From positions 1,302,001-1,366,000 of the forward strand of contig MU385855.1 of the NCBI GenBank assembly GCA_022497145.1: a stretch of 64,000 nt of DNA, written 5' to 3'. Of the stretch, positions 22,294 to 32,675 are shown piece after piece (the stretch's first letter is position 1; every line of letters starts with the position of its first letter). The position numbers were made by a program, and so were the translations under genes. Origin of the DNA: Rostrohypoxylon terebratum. Its lineage: Eukaryota > Ascomycota > Sordariomycetes > Xylariales > Hypoxylaceae. The notes beneath the pieces were generated by a model that saw only the letters and a program-made list of their open reading frames with translations, made no database searches and was not told where the DNA came from.

Positions 22294-25200
22294 CTAGGCC
22301 GCAGGGGCAAACCTCTCCCCGTCCACACTCCTAAGCTTAAACGCGCGCAGAGAATTCGTCGACTGTCTCGAGAGATGTCTGTGCGCATCGCTCATCACGT
22401 TTCCCGCGACGCTTCCCGCGCTAGATCTTGACCTGGACCGTATCTGGCTGTTGGGTAGATTTAAGCTACTGTTCATGAAAGCCGGGGCCTCGCTACGCGG
22501 GCCTCTAGTATTCAATTGTCCCATATGAGAGCTCATGGCTGCGTGGACGTTGTGCTTGGGATTGGTCATGTTGATGGCGCTCATGGGTGGCGTTGGAAGA
22601 CCACCAATGACAGGGTAGTACGGCGTGTTTTGTTGATGGTGCTGTGGGGAGTGTTTAAAATGACTTTGTTGGTGATAATTCTGGCTCACGGGGGATAGGT
22701 GTCGGTTCTGTAACGAATTTCCTCGCGATCGTGTCCGCGATTGGTTTAGTTTGCTTAGGAGCATCTCAGCGGAGGGTGACATGCCGGTAGAAGACCGAAC
22801 CCGTGACGGCGAGCGGCTGGATCCGCGGCTTGAAGGGGGACTTGGGAGCTTAGTATGTCCGAGCATCGTATCTTGGCTCTTGATACTAAGTTCCATGGCG
22901 ATATCGTCACCTGTCTCGGCCGGAGGTGTGTGAAGGCTGGTCTGCCCCATGGCCTTTTGCAGGTCCTCAAAACTCATGGGAACGGGAGGCATTTTGCTAA
23001 GCCGTCGAATAGCCTTGCTGTGCTTCTCTACGAAGCTGTTCATGGCTCTGAGTGCCCCAGGGTTTCCTCCTACTCGCATCGCGTCTCCTGAGCTCCTTCC
23101 TCTGGCTTGATGTACCGCGTTCAATGTCACCGGTTGTTGCGGTATGCTCACTTGCGTATCCAATTGTGCTGAGCCTAGGGTGGCTCGAACTTGTGACATG
23201 ACGTTGTCAAAATCGACATTCTGGTTAGGGTTGGTACGGGACATGTAATAAGATGATTGCTGTCCTGAGGTGAGAACATCCGTGGCCGCTTTGTGCGCCA
23301 TCACGAATAAACTGCCATCTCGGATACATCTCCGCACAAGAGCCCACCGAGTTCTAGCAGGGTTACGTTCCAGCTCAGGTCTGTAGACAGAGCATTGCGC
23401 TAGTTGGGCATAGAAAATTCCTAAGCGGCGTGCAATGCGCTCGAGAATCTGCAGCAGGAATGTCGAAAGAGCGGTCATGCGGTTGGACTCAAAGTCAGGG
23501 TCCTGCATCTTGTCAGTCGAATTATACGCGTTAGCGATGCTGTCGAAAGCGTCCATGCCGGTACCAACTTCCTGGCGAAGATCCTCAAGCAATTCGATAT
23601 CCAACTCTACACTCTTAGCCGCATAAGCGAAGACACCCTTTTCTTGAAAGCGGAGGGTGCTTTCGGCGCCATTTACGAATTGTCCGATTAAGGCAACCTC
23701 GTTCATACAAGACACGGCGTCTGAGCCCGTATTCGCGCGGGCTACCGCCCCTAGAACATCGGGTAGTTGAATATTAGCTCCTGCACCACCCGCATTGGCA
23801 AGGTTAAATGACAGCTTTAAAACAAGTTCTTGGAGCTTTGCTCCGAAGAGAGCAGGGAATCCCTTTTGCAACAATCTGCTCTGGTAGCCATAGAATACGC
23901 GAATGGCGATTGTGCTGGGCATGTTTTCGTGGAGCCACATGTTAGTGCTCCCTATTCGGTCAAGTGATGAGGACGTCTTGATCGATGCACCCTGAATCTC
24001 GTGCATTTCGATTTGGTGTGCCCCTAGCGTCTCTACAGTGGTGCGTAGATACGCAGCCCATATATCATACAGAGCGGATATCTCCTCCTCGCCACCTTGG
24101 TAATCGGGCTTGGGAGTTAAATGTCCAACAAAATACTTGGTTAGAAGACTGGCTACCTCCGGGTTATTCGTATGAGCAAGGTTGTCAAACGACTTGGAAC
24201 AGTCGACACCAGCATTCGACTTGATAATTTGTGTGCCTCCAGGATGCATGGGACAGAAGTCAGTCACGTCATATACACTCCCGTGAACTCCTATCCACAT
24301 TCGCGATCCTGGCCTGTGGCCGGTATGTTGGGCAAGTTGAGATAGTGGGATGGTTGGTAGGTTGCAAGGAAGGGGCTTAGGAGTCATGAAAACATCGAGC
24401 ATAAAACGTCGCTCTGCAAATGCTTTGTTGACGATGAGGTCAACATTTTCCATGGTTGCCGTGCAGTGTGTATAAATTGCTTTGCGAATTCCGTTCATCA
24501 CGGAGTCGAAAACGGCGACAGAGCCGCAGACATAGAGATAGCCACCTAGACCGCCTTGTTTCTTTGACATGACGAGGTCGGATATGGTGGCACTTTGCTC
24601 AACGATCAAAGTATCGATATAACGAGGAGGGATGTGTTTCTCAACTAGGTTACGCGAGTGCACATCGTACGCAAGGCCTCTAGAATCCCGCGAGAAGGCG
24701 ACGTGAACTTCCATAAAGTCCGCATTTACGTACTCCCTCAATTCGTCCTCGAAGCAAAATTTTTCGCGAGACTGAACACCGAGATACAAGTAGTTCTTGC
24801 CCCCAGATAAGCCGTCAGTGGACAGGCGATATTGCCAGAAGCTCCGGAATGGTGCAATTCCACTGCCGCCAGCAAAGAAGGCGCAGGGCGCCATATTGTC
24901 TAAAGGTAGTTGGAAAGACAAAGGCCGAGAAACGCCGACAAGGATCTCGTCATCAGATTCCACCTCATTTGATGACGTGTACGGGTTGAAGAACCCGCTT
25001 GCCACACCAGCGCGATTAATATCTTCCTGTTTAGCAAACGTCGAACAGAGCTTATACTCAGCACGTGATATCGCCAAATCAACAGTACTAGGAAGAAGCT
25101 CGTCGGTATAGCTGGCTATCGAATATGTGCGCGGTACTTCGACGGGGATGAGATCGGCTAACCATGAAAGATTGTCTAGGTTGAATGCCTTATCCCAGAT

Positions 25201-27785
25201 ATGAGTTGGGGTATCCATGAGGGCATCTTGTAGTATGTCGCCTAATGAGCCTCGAACAGGCCACTCATCCGTAGCAAGGACTTGAAGGACGGTGTTTGAG
25301 GACGCAGCAAGTAGGCTATGGATTTTCAAAGCGAGCTCCTTTGTAATAGGCGCTAGATGGCCGCGGCGGAGGATATCAGCTACCGTCAACTTCTTCGCTA
25401 TCGTCGTTCTTCTCACAGATGTGAGGTGTTGTTCGAAACGAGACCATGTATCGGTCACATCAACAGGTTCATCGATACGGCTCTCCAAACCCAAAGCTGC
25501 TACGACCTTCGCACATTCGTCCCAGCTGTTGAGCGGCATGACTGCGAGGCGATCACCGGGCATGAAAGTAATACCAGTATCCTGTATGTCTAGGGTGACA
25601 AGACCAATTGATCGTGTTGGATCAGAGTCGACGTTGGATCGATTTAGGACTCTGGTGATATAGCGACATTCTTCAAAGGTTCCTCGCATTTGGTGCGGTT
25701 CAACTGGCAAGCTGCCACCTGTATAACACATATCAGATTAGCTTCTAGAGAAATTGAAACCGTGAAAAAAAATCCCAAAGTATTCAAGCTAAGAGGAAAC
25801 ATAGCAGGATCCATTAGAGGTTTTGATAACTTACGGTAGGGTTCCAGACGTTCCTTCATCGCATCCGAGAATTGCCTATGTGTCTCTTCCCACGGTCTGT
25901 TCGCATCACCAGCGCCTGACGCCCCGTTCGTCTCTGTTCGACCCGTTTTCGCAGCAATTTCGAGGATGCCGAAGACCTTATACCGATGTGTCCCCATAAA
26001 CCCCCTTTCGCCAGTGTATGCCTCAATTATGCCATCCAGGACACCCATCAGTCGGGGGTCGCCAGATTGCTGGACAAATTCGGGAATGCGATAATGGTAC
26101 TCAATAGCAGCGATAAAAGCTCGAAGATTAGAAGGTAGCCAGGCCCTTAAATGCACACCTTCTACACCAAGGAAGGAGGTGTATCTATCATAACCTTGTC
26201 AGCCATTTTGTATCTTTGAAAAAGCATATGATCGTAAACTCACTTTTTACGACCCAAGAACGCGTCCATAACAAGGTAAGGCGGGAATTGTAAACCCGAG
26301 GAAGCCGGGCACCGTTTACTGAGCGGCGCTGAAAATTTGGCCCACCTTACCCATTGGTGTACAGGGACGTAGTTCTCGCCGGAGTTTGGGTTTACATTGA
26401 TGGAATGAAAAGCGTTGGGCATACGCTCAAGTATTTCCTTCAATCGGATCATTTCGCGCAGGAGTCCCTCGACATTTCTGTTCATAACATGCTCTTGACA
26501 TGCTGCAATGGCATCTGGTCCGTGCTGGAAAGAGGCTTCAAAAAGTCAATAGGTATGTAAGCAATAAGTAGATAGGGGTATCAAATACCTGACGTGTCGG
26601 CGCAGCCCTTGAGGAAAGCAATTTCAGCCTTTTCACCAAACATTGGCCATCGAAGATCCGTATTCTCAGATCGCGCAACGTAAGGATAAGTTGAGGTAGG
26701 GTCTCTGATCTTGATGTTGTAGCTGGACTGGTCTGGGAAAGTGAGATGCGGAAGCGCTCTGCCCATACGGCGCGAAATCTGATAATACGGCAACGCTATG
26801 CACATCGGGATACCGACCAGCTCTTCGCCGAGCTCATCGCCCATCGGAACATTGGGGGCTTTCTTCTTCGGAAGAGAAGAAGAAACACCTTCGCTGCCAT
26901 CATACTTGGAAACAAAGCGATAGATAGAACACAACACTGAAATACCCAGTTAGTATTCATATTAATTTGGGACCGATGAAATACTGCTGCTTGGTGGGAG
27001 CATTGAGAAGTGATTCATAAAACATGCGCAAACGTCTTCCAAGCGCACAAAAGGAGATAAACTTACTCCCTAAAGCGACCAAGGCCGCCCACAAGGCCTG
27101 ATCTGGAATGACTTCTTTCGTTCCTTGAACCAGGGCGAGTGCAGCCACAGATTCTTGTACACGTCCCCTTGCAACGCAACCGGGCATCCGCTCGCAAAGG
27201 TCAGCCCATATCCGACCTGGCGTCTTCGATAGAGCACCGATGGCCTCTTCGTAGTCCGGCGGGCAAAACCCATGTTCGGCGCTAAGATATCCATCAAGCC
27301 AGCCAGTCTTAGGGCCAATCTCCTCCGCTCTCAACATGACTTGCCGAGCGGGTGCTCCTAACGCCACAGCTAATAGATCCTGTTCATGAGCATTGAAGGC
27401 ATCGATCTCTGCTTGAGTCTTGGCTGCGTCGATTTCTCGTACAGAAGGGATATTACTGTACAGCAGCTGATTTATTGATTTGCGTTCTCTAGATGGGATG
27501 TTTAGCCTGTGCCTATATCATATCATCTCTCAGGAATTTCGTACCTCATTCGAAGCCATTCTTCGGCATCAACTCCGCGGGGGATCTACCCTTGTTAGTC
27601 GTTTATCCAAGAAAGTAAGTTTTCCGACGTACATCGAATGCTGCATGTATATCTCCTGGTTGACTGTAACCAGAAAATGAGCAACCTCGAGGGCCCATTC
27701 GACTACTACTTCTGCTTGCGTTCGCATGGCCAACTGGACAATATCCCCCGATGGAACCGGAGACTGGACACGAACGTTCTGACAT
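22294..27785 (-). CDS. Fusion protein: IDO-superfamily haem domain + FAD/NADPH reductase + cytochrome b5 + unknown helical region (7 exons, 1676 aa)
   Basis: Exons from 5' to 3' are 27785-27633, 27585-27545, 27488-27067, 26936-26589, 26535-26244, 26184-25835 and 25718-22294; every junction keeps frame. Introns are 47, 56, 130, 53, 59 and 116 nt. The fourth uses an AAG acceptor, chosen because it restores the IDO spacing. Residues 1-50 hold two Cys-Pro motifs (SCPVSG, YCPVGH). Residues about 100-536 are IDO-like: TFPDQSSYN, DPTSTYPYVAR, DLRWPMFGE, and GTHRYKVFGILEIAAKTGR with the probable proximal haem His at 485. Residues 540-980 form an FAD/NADPH module: PRTYSIAS (from 731), GGSGIAPFR (819), YVCGS (931). 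Residues 992-1071 are cytochrome b5, with axial His 1027 (HPGG) and 1051 (LAHTNNPE). Residues 1082-1361 are helical and unrecognised; the rest is a Ser/Arg-rich tail. Cytochrome b5 and P450 reductase reduce animal IDO haem, so a self-sufficient enzyme is inferred. The substrate is unknown. Confidence 0.9.
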
Positions 27786-29350
27786 GATAGGCGCACCTTG
27801 GTATCAACTGAAGAAAATAAGACTAGAAATATCTCAGACGGGTATGATGGATTAGTGAATGTGAATAGCAAGGAGGCCACCGGGGCAGAAGTAAAGACAC
27901 CACCAGGGCAAAATAAAGATAGGTTAATCTATTCTACAAGACAGAGGAAGAGAGAGATGCTCAGCTTGAAGCATCACTAAGCTGAAATGCTGTGATATTT
28001 GATAGGAGATCTGTAGACTTAACAAGATCGAGGCTTTGACCTCTGCGGAGACATCTTCAGCCCCATCCAGCAAATACCTAGTAAGAAGAGGGCCCATAAC
28101 CCGGGCGCTTCATCAGTATCCCAGCCGCATCGACGGCAGCGATGCCTATGCTACACAACCACATGGGCGGTGATCATCAATGTGTGACGCGTAACCTCCT
28201 ATTCTCTAATGGGCCTCGTCACCCAATAGGGGCTGCTGCCATCTGTCGAGGTCCAATTCTAAGCGAAACGTGCCAAGGTGACCAGTAGCTGGTAGACGAG
28301 TTGAAGACAAGCCTGTGATACTGGGTTTACCCTTGGCGTCCCGATGCTTGCAAGAGCAGGTCTAGAGATTTTCGAGAGTTTTCTGGGGACAATTAATAAG
28401 TCCTAGATCTGAAAAAGTTTGAATGACAAGTTTCATTCAAGCTTTCTCCCAGTTCCACCAAAACGTCTTGTTACCGTCCTGGTGGCATCCCGAACACCTA
28501 CTGCGGAGTAGAGGTTCACGGGTGCCTCATCCTTCCCCATACCCTCAAAGTTACTTCAAGGGAGCGGGTCAGGTAATAATAGGTAAACAACTTCGCAAAG
28601 GTCGCGTCATCACCCGCGAGCACTTGTAGCCTTACGTTTCCTTGTGGATAAGGTTTGGGATCACATCTTGATGTTGACACCCAATAGATTAAGATCTAAT
28701 GTGATTCGTACACCCGGTTTATACTATAATATTAATGTATTAGTATATTTTCCGCATGAGATGTCCACGTTCGTGATTTGGTGTCGGGGGAGTCGAGAAG
28801 TTGCGCAAGACCAGGCCTGTCCCGATTGTCAAAGTGCTATTACTATTCGTTATTAAAATCCAATTGACAATTGACCAAACAGGAAATATATCCAGCTGGG
28901 CAGTCAGAAGTTTGAAATGAATGGAGCTATTTTGACTTGAAATCCCGGACGTGGAATCATAGTAAAAGCAGGGTAGCGTTGAGAGATTTGAGTGGTTTAC
29001 AAGGGTGAAAGAGGGTCGAGACGCAACAGTCAAGATGGTTTAGAGGGTTTAGAGGAGGCTCTTGGAGTTTCCCAGGCCAGGTTTAGAAACCCTGACCGTG
29101 GATTCGACCGGGGGTCGCTTGTGAAACAACGTGTTTAATAATATGCTGTAGTTGTGAGCTCATCAGACACTCAATTACCTAATAATTATTGGCGTCTTTC
29201 CTGCCTTGTTATTGGTTTATTATCTTGGCACCTTCTATTGGAACTTAATTCTTCCATCTCATCCATGCAGTAGCAGTATCCATGGGATTCTTAGACCGAT
29301 TCTTCCCGCTGTAGTGTAAACCTCCGTACACTTTAATTAAATTATTACGT

Positions 29351-29371
29351 ACCTAGGTCCTAGGTACCTAT
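29351..29371. repeat. CCTAGG/GTACC palindromic motif
   Basis: ACCTAGGTCCTAGGTACCTA is a near-perfect palindrome. A second copy with the same core is at 29591-29609. Confidence 0.7.
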
Positions 29372-29590
29372 GGTACAACTAGTATTAGCTGAGATCTTCA
29401 GATCTTCAGATCGCTCTGCCGTTCTGCCGTTCTGCCGTTTTGACGCTCGCTCTTCGATCTACACGCATACTAGGTAGGTATACTCGACTCTTCTATGTAG
29501 GTAGTAAATCCCACCGGCTAGTCTTTCTCATTTACAAACTTCCAACAATTGACTTCTGCCAACAAACTCTGTCGTAAGCCGCCTACTAAG

Positions 29591-29609
29591 GTACCTAGGT
29601 CCTAGGTAG
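29591..29609. repeat. CCTAGG/GTACC palindromic motif
   Basis: GTACCTAGGTCCTAGGTAG, the same core as the site at 29351. Confidence 0.7.
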
Positions 29610-30422
29610 TAGGTCAGGTAGGTACACTCTGATGGAAGCTACGGATGCCAACGAATTTATCCTCCTTTAATCTTGTAATTGTAAATATGGCGTCAGTAGA
29701 CCGAACAGTCACCCGCAACATGTGGTCTCACTCAGTGTTAAACATCGACTTCGGCCCTGCTCGACCCTAAATCATGTTTTCATGCCCGAGTTGTGAATGC
29801 TGATTCATGCAAAAACAAGTCCATGGTGTCGATCAAGCTGAGGGTGGCAGGTGAAACAGCTTCAATCTTCATGTTAGCAAACAAAATCTTCACCAACATT
29901 TAGCCGCCAAGCTAACATCACTTGCAAGGACCGTTTCATGCGCCTATTAAGAGACCTCAACATTCGACTCGCCTTACTTAAAAAAGAATCTTCTTCTATT
30001 ATTCGAGTGCAAGGAATTGCGCCCAAATGGCATCATGTTTTCGAATGTCGCGCAATCATCATCCCAATACCTTAGGTAGGTTTTGACGTTATTTCATACC
30101 TACCCAGGTCCCAGGTCCCAGGTACTAAGTTAATAATGAAGTGACACGGCGAAAACTAGGACCTACTATTAGGTAGGTATGTAGGCAGGTAGGTACGAAA
30201 ACAACCACACAAGATTCGGCCTCGTTCGGGTATATCGTATCAAACATTGCAACAGTTTCGATGGAATGTTGGTTAAAAGAATAACAGAATAAGAAAAAAG
30301 AATCATAAAAAAATAGCTAAGTTGTAATTCGTTGTATTTCTTTTATTGATAATTGTAATAATAATCGAATGACCAAATAGGTCGGGGTATCATAGTTTTC
30401 TTATTCGCTCTCAAGCCCCTAG

Positions 30423-31958
30423 CTATGAAGCCTTGCTCTTCTTTGGTGATGAAGCACGGCCTCCCTCAGATTTACTATCAGGGTCTTTCTTTCGCTTCTT
30501 TCCCTGAAGCATTTCTCGCTTTTCCTTTTTACGAGCTTCCTTGTCTAAACTACCAATAACCTTTTCCTCGTTACCGCATGGCCAATTCGCAAAAGCTGTT
30601 GCTTCCTGCGCCTCGCTCCATTCTTGAGGGAGCACAGCGAAGACAAGATACGAAGTGTGTGTTTTAAGCTCCGGCTCAGTTCGGTGAATCAGTCTCCCAG
30701 ACATCCAAGGCTTGATTAACGTCGTGTCTTCAATGCCACCACTTGACGAATCGGGTTTTCTTTTGCCATTAGCCGGTTGGTTGCTGTCCGTCATCTCCTC
30801 GTCCTCAACCATATCAATATCGAGATCATTATCGCGGGTCTGAGTCCGTTGGTTCTTGAATCGACCCTCGATTTCCTTCAGCTTTGCAATGGACTCTTCA
30901 ACATTAGCTGCTGTCTGGCTCGACCCTCGTTCTCCCGCTTGTATGTTTAAACCTATTCGTTCTCTTGTGACAAGTATTTTCTTGTGCGCAACTTCGACCA
31001 TCTCTATATCCATCCATCCTAACCGACGCATGGCATCAATGGTCTGGGTGACTTGTTCGATGCACGGAGAGAAGGTACAGAGGTAGGCGGTTCGACTAGG
31101 ATGTAAAGGAGACTTCCATTCGGAGTCCGTAATATCAAGGTTATCTAGCTCACTGCTTAAGAGCTGAGATGGCGTCGGCCTTTGTCTTGATAAATGAGGG
31201 AGAGCTTTCCACGGCGCTGGTAGATCAAGAAAGACACACTCAGCTTCGGGGCTCTCGCCATCAATCAGAAATCCGTCGTTGTAGACATCTCGATGGGTGA
31301 TTCGGACAAGCCCATCTAGGTGGTGATCGGTTATTTCCTGGCGCATCTTCTCAAATCGATCCAGGTTGTATTCAAAACTGAATACCTTCCCCTTAGTATC
31401 GTGCGCATTTTTTGGGTAGCCGTTGTAGACCGCCCTAACGGCGGCATGCGTGAAGCTACCACTTCCTGCACCAGCTTCAATTATTTTCATGCCAGGTCTG
31501 GCTCGAATGCGATGAAGAATGTAGCTGTAATCGGGCGTATATACGACTTGAGTTCGATGAGGTAAGCTTGTCGTCCAAAGCTCTGGGGTGGGCGGTAATA
31601 TATGAATGAAACCGCTGGACGCAGTCTTGACATCTTTCGCCATTACAAGTCCAGAAGTGGCATCCTCTGTATCATTTTCCGGTTCTAGGCCATTGTTGAG
31701 CTTCAGTTTCCGACCCCTTGAACCGGTGTCTACGACTGATGCGCGTATTTGTGAGCCCCATGGTTTGGCGAGTAAAGTAGAGTGGGGGAACGATCCGAAG
31801 CGTGTATTTAACACTGCTCCCTCAGCATATCCGTCAATGGCATCAGAGGTATCATTTAGGTAAATCGGCTCGATGCTGTCGCGAGACAGATGAGCCAGAG
31901 CGAGTGTGTTCGGCTTCGTCCGAGGACCGGGATCTAGGAAGGGCGATGTATTCGACAT
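30423..31958 (-). CDS. TRM61: tRNA (adenine58-N1)-methyltransferase catalytic subunit TRM61/GCD14 (single exon, 511 aa)
   Basis: The start is ATG 31958 (MSNTSPFLDPGP) and the frame is open to TAG at 30423. AdoMet-binding motif I is IEAGAGSGSFTHAAVRAV at about 159-176, preceded by QVVYTPDYSYILHRIRARPG as usual in the family; the catalytic-loop motif is LDLPAPWKALPH near 244. The N-terminal half carries an FGSFPHSTLLAKPWGSQI segment typical of the N-terminal beta domain. Trm61 works with Trm6 in the nucleus to methylate adenosine 58 of tRNA, which stabilises initiator tRNA-Met. The protein is longer than the yeast subunit because of a low-complexity insert (about 365-410) and a Lys-rich tail (ARKKEKREMLQGKKRKK, then SPKKSKAS) that looks like a nuclear localisation signal. 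The enzyme assignment is firm. Confidence 0.94.
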   Translation of the reverse strand: MSNTSPFLDPGPRTKPNTLALAHLSRDSIEPIYLNDTSDAIDGYAEGAVLNTRFGSFPHSTLLAKPWGSQIRASVVDTGSRGRKLKLNNGLEPENDTEDATSGLVMAKDVKTASSGFIHILPPTPELWTTSLPHRTQVVYTPDYSYILHRIRARPGMKIIEAGAGSGSFTHAAVRAVYNGYPKNAHDTKGKVFSFEYNLDRFEKMRQEITDHHLDGLVRITHRDVYNDGFLIDGESPEAECVFLDLPAPWKALPHLSRQRPTPSQLLSSELDNLDITDSEWKSPLHPSRTAYLCTFSPCIEQVTQTIDAMRRLGWMDIEMVEVAHKKILVTRERIGLNIQAGERGSSQTAANVEESIAKLKEIEGRFKNQRTQTRDNDLDIDMVEDEEMTDSNQPANGKRKPDSSSGGIEDTTLIKPWMSGRLIHRTEPELKTHTSYLVFAVLPQEWSEAQEATAFANWPCGNEEKVIGSLDKEARKKEKREMLQGKKRKKDPDSKSEGGRASSPKKSKAS

Positions 31959-32417
31959 ATTATCTCTTTTGAGAAGTATATTCTAGTCTAGGTTCACCAC
32001 AGAGTCGACATGTTTAGACGTCTGGTATCTCATGAGAATGAAATTGAGTCCTGGGATTAATTCTACTACTATAGAGATGAAAAGGAAAAAAAAAAAAAGA
32101 AGATACAGTAGGACTTCGATAAGACGATAAGGCGATAAGGTATTGATTATAGCGGGGTCTATGAGGTCCCGATCCTACGTAGTACCTATGACATATGTAC
32201 TAGAACTCCGAACATCAACCCAAAATCATAAAATCATAAAATCATGAAATCATGAAATCCTCAATGTAAACTTCAAGGTTATCGTCAAGATATTTCTTTC
32301 GTCGCTTTGAATTCACTTCTATCTGATTCTAATCCGAATATGTCGAATCATCCCCTCATCATCTCTATATTTCATTCTAACATTCAATCTCCCTATGCCG
32401 CAATACTAACTACCTAC
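31959..32417. other. Intergenic: TRM61 5' flank
   Basis: This is the TRM61 promoter side. It contains an A12 run (32087-32098), an 8-bp tandem repeat of AAATCATA/AAATCATG in five copies at 32223-32262, and an AACTACCTACCTAGGGCCTAGG palindromic block just before 32430. Confidence 0.5.
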
Positions 32418-32675
32418 CTAGGGCCTAGGCTTCTCCATTCCGACCTTCTTGTTCTCGATGGCTAGGTCTAGATGCATTTGGGGGCGTTTAAGTGTATTGG
32501 TCATTGGCGACACCTCAGCTCCGGCTTCAAGGAGCAGTCCACCGCACTTGATTTTCCCGTTTGCCGACGCTTTCGGGACGCTTTTTGTAGTGGCGCCCAA
32601 CAAAAGTTCGTGGCAATCGAGGGGTTTGATCAGGAGTAATTCTTACTCGTTCATCAGTTCTTCCGTCCAAGCCAT
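32418..32675 (-). pseudogene. Possible ankyrin-repeat gene remnant or tiny two-exon gene
   Basis: On the minus strand ATG 32675 opens MAWTEELMNE, which is stopped by TAA; the same frame then continues without a break through KPLDCHELLLGATTK and GGLLLEAGAEV to MHLDLAIENKKVG and a TAG at 32418. The LLLEAGAEV and HLDLAIEN segments resemble an ankyrin repeat. Two readings are possible. It may be a remnant of a longer gene with one in-frame stop. Or the stop may lie inside a 66-nt intron (GTAAGA donor, AAAAAG acceptor), which would also keep frame, but no good branch site sits near that acceptor. There is no further coding sequence on either side. I cannot assign a function and the call is weak. 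Confidence 0.3.

Larger units (their letters stand above)
27786..30422. other. Intergenic between the fusion gene promoter and TRM61 3' end
   Basis: This region should hold the promoter of the fusion gene. No gene is recognised on either strand. From 29345 onward it becomes rich in CCTAGGTCCTAGG palindromes (29351-29371, 29591-29609) and 8-bp tandem repeats (TCTGCCGT at 29415-29438), with further TAGGTAGG/TACCTA units at 30070-30195. An 11-bp near-match to a tRNA B box at about 29099 is not supported by a cloverleaf. Confidence 0.55.

Noticed and set aside
27569..27880. Alternative reading frame through the first exon of the fusion gene
   Set aside because: It does not join in frame to the exon starting at 27585; the frame beginning MSERSCPV does.
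29095..29115. Sequence resembling a reversed tRNA B box
   Set aside because: One base short of the consensus and no matching acceptor, D or anticodon arms could be folded around it.
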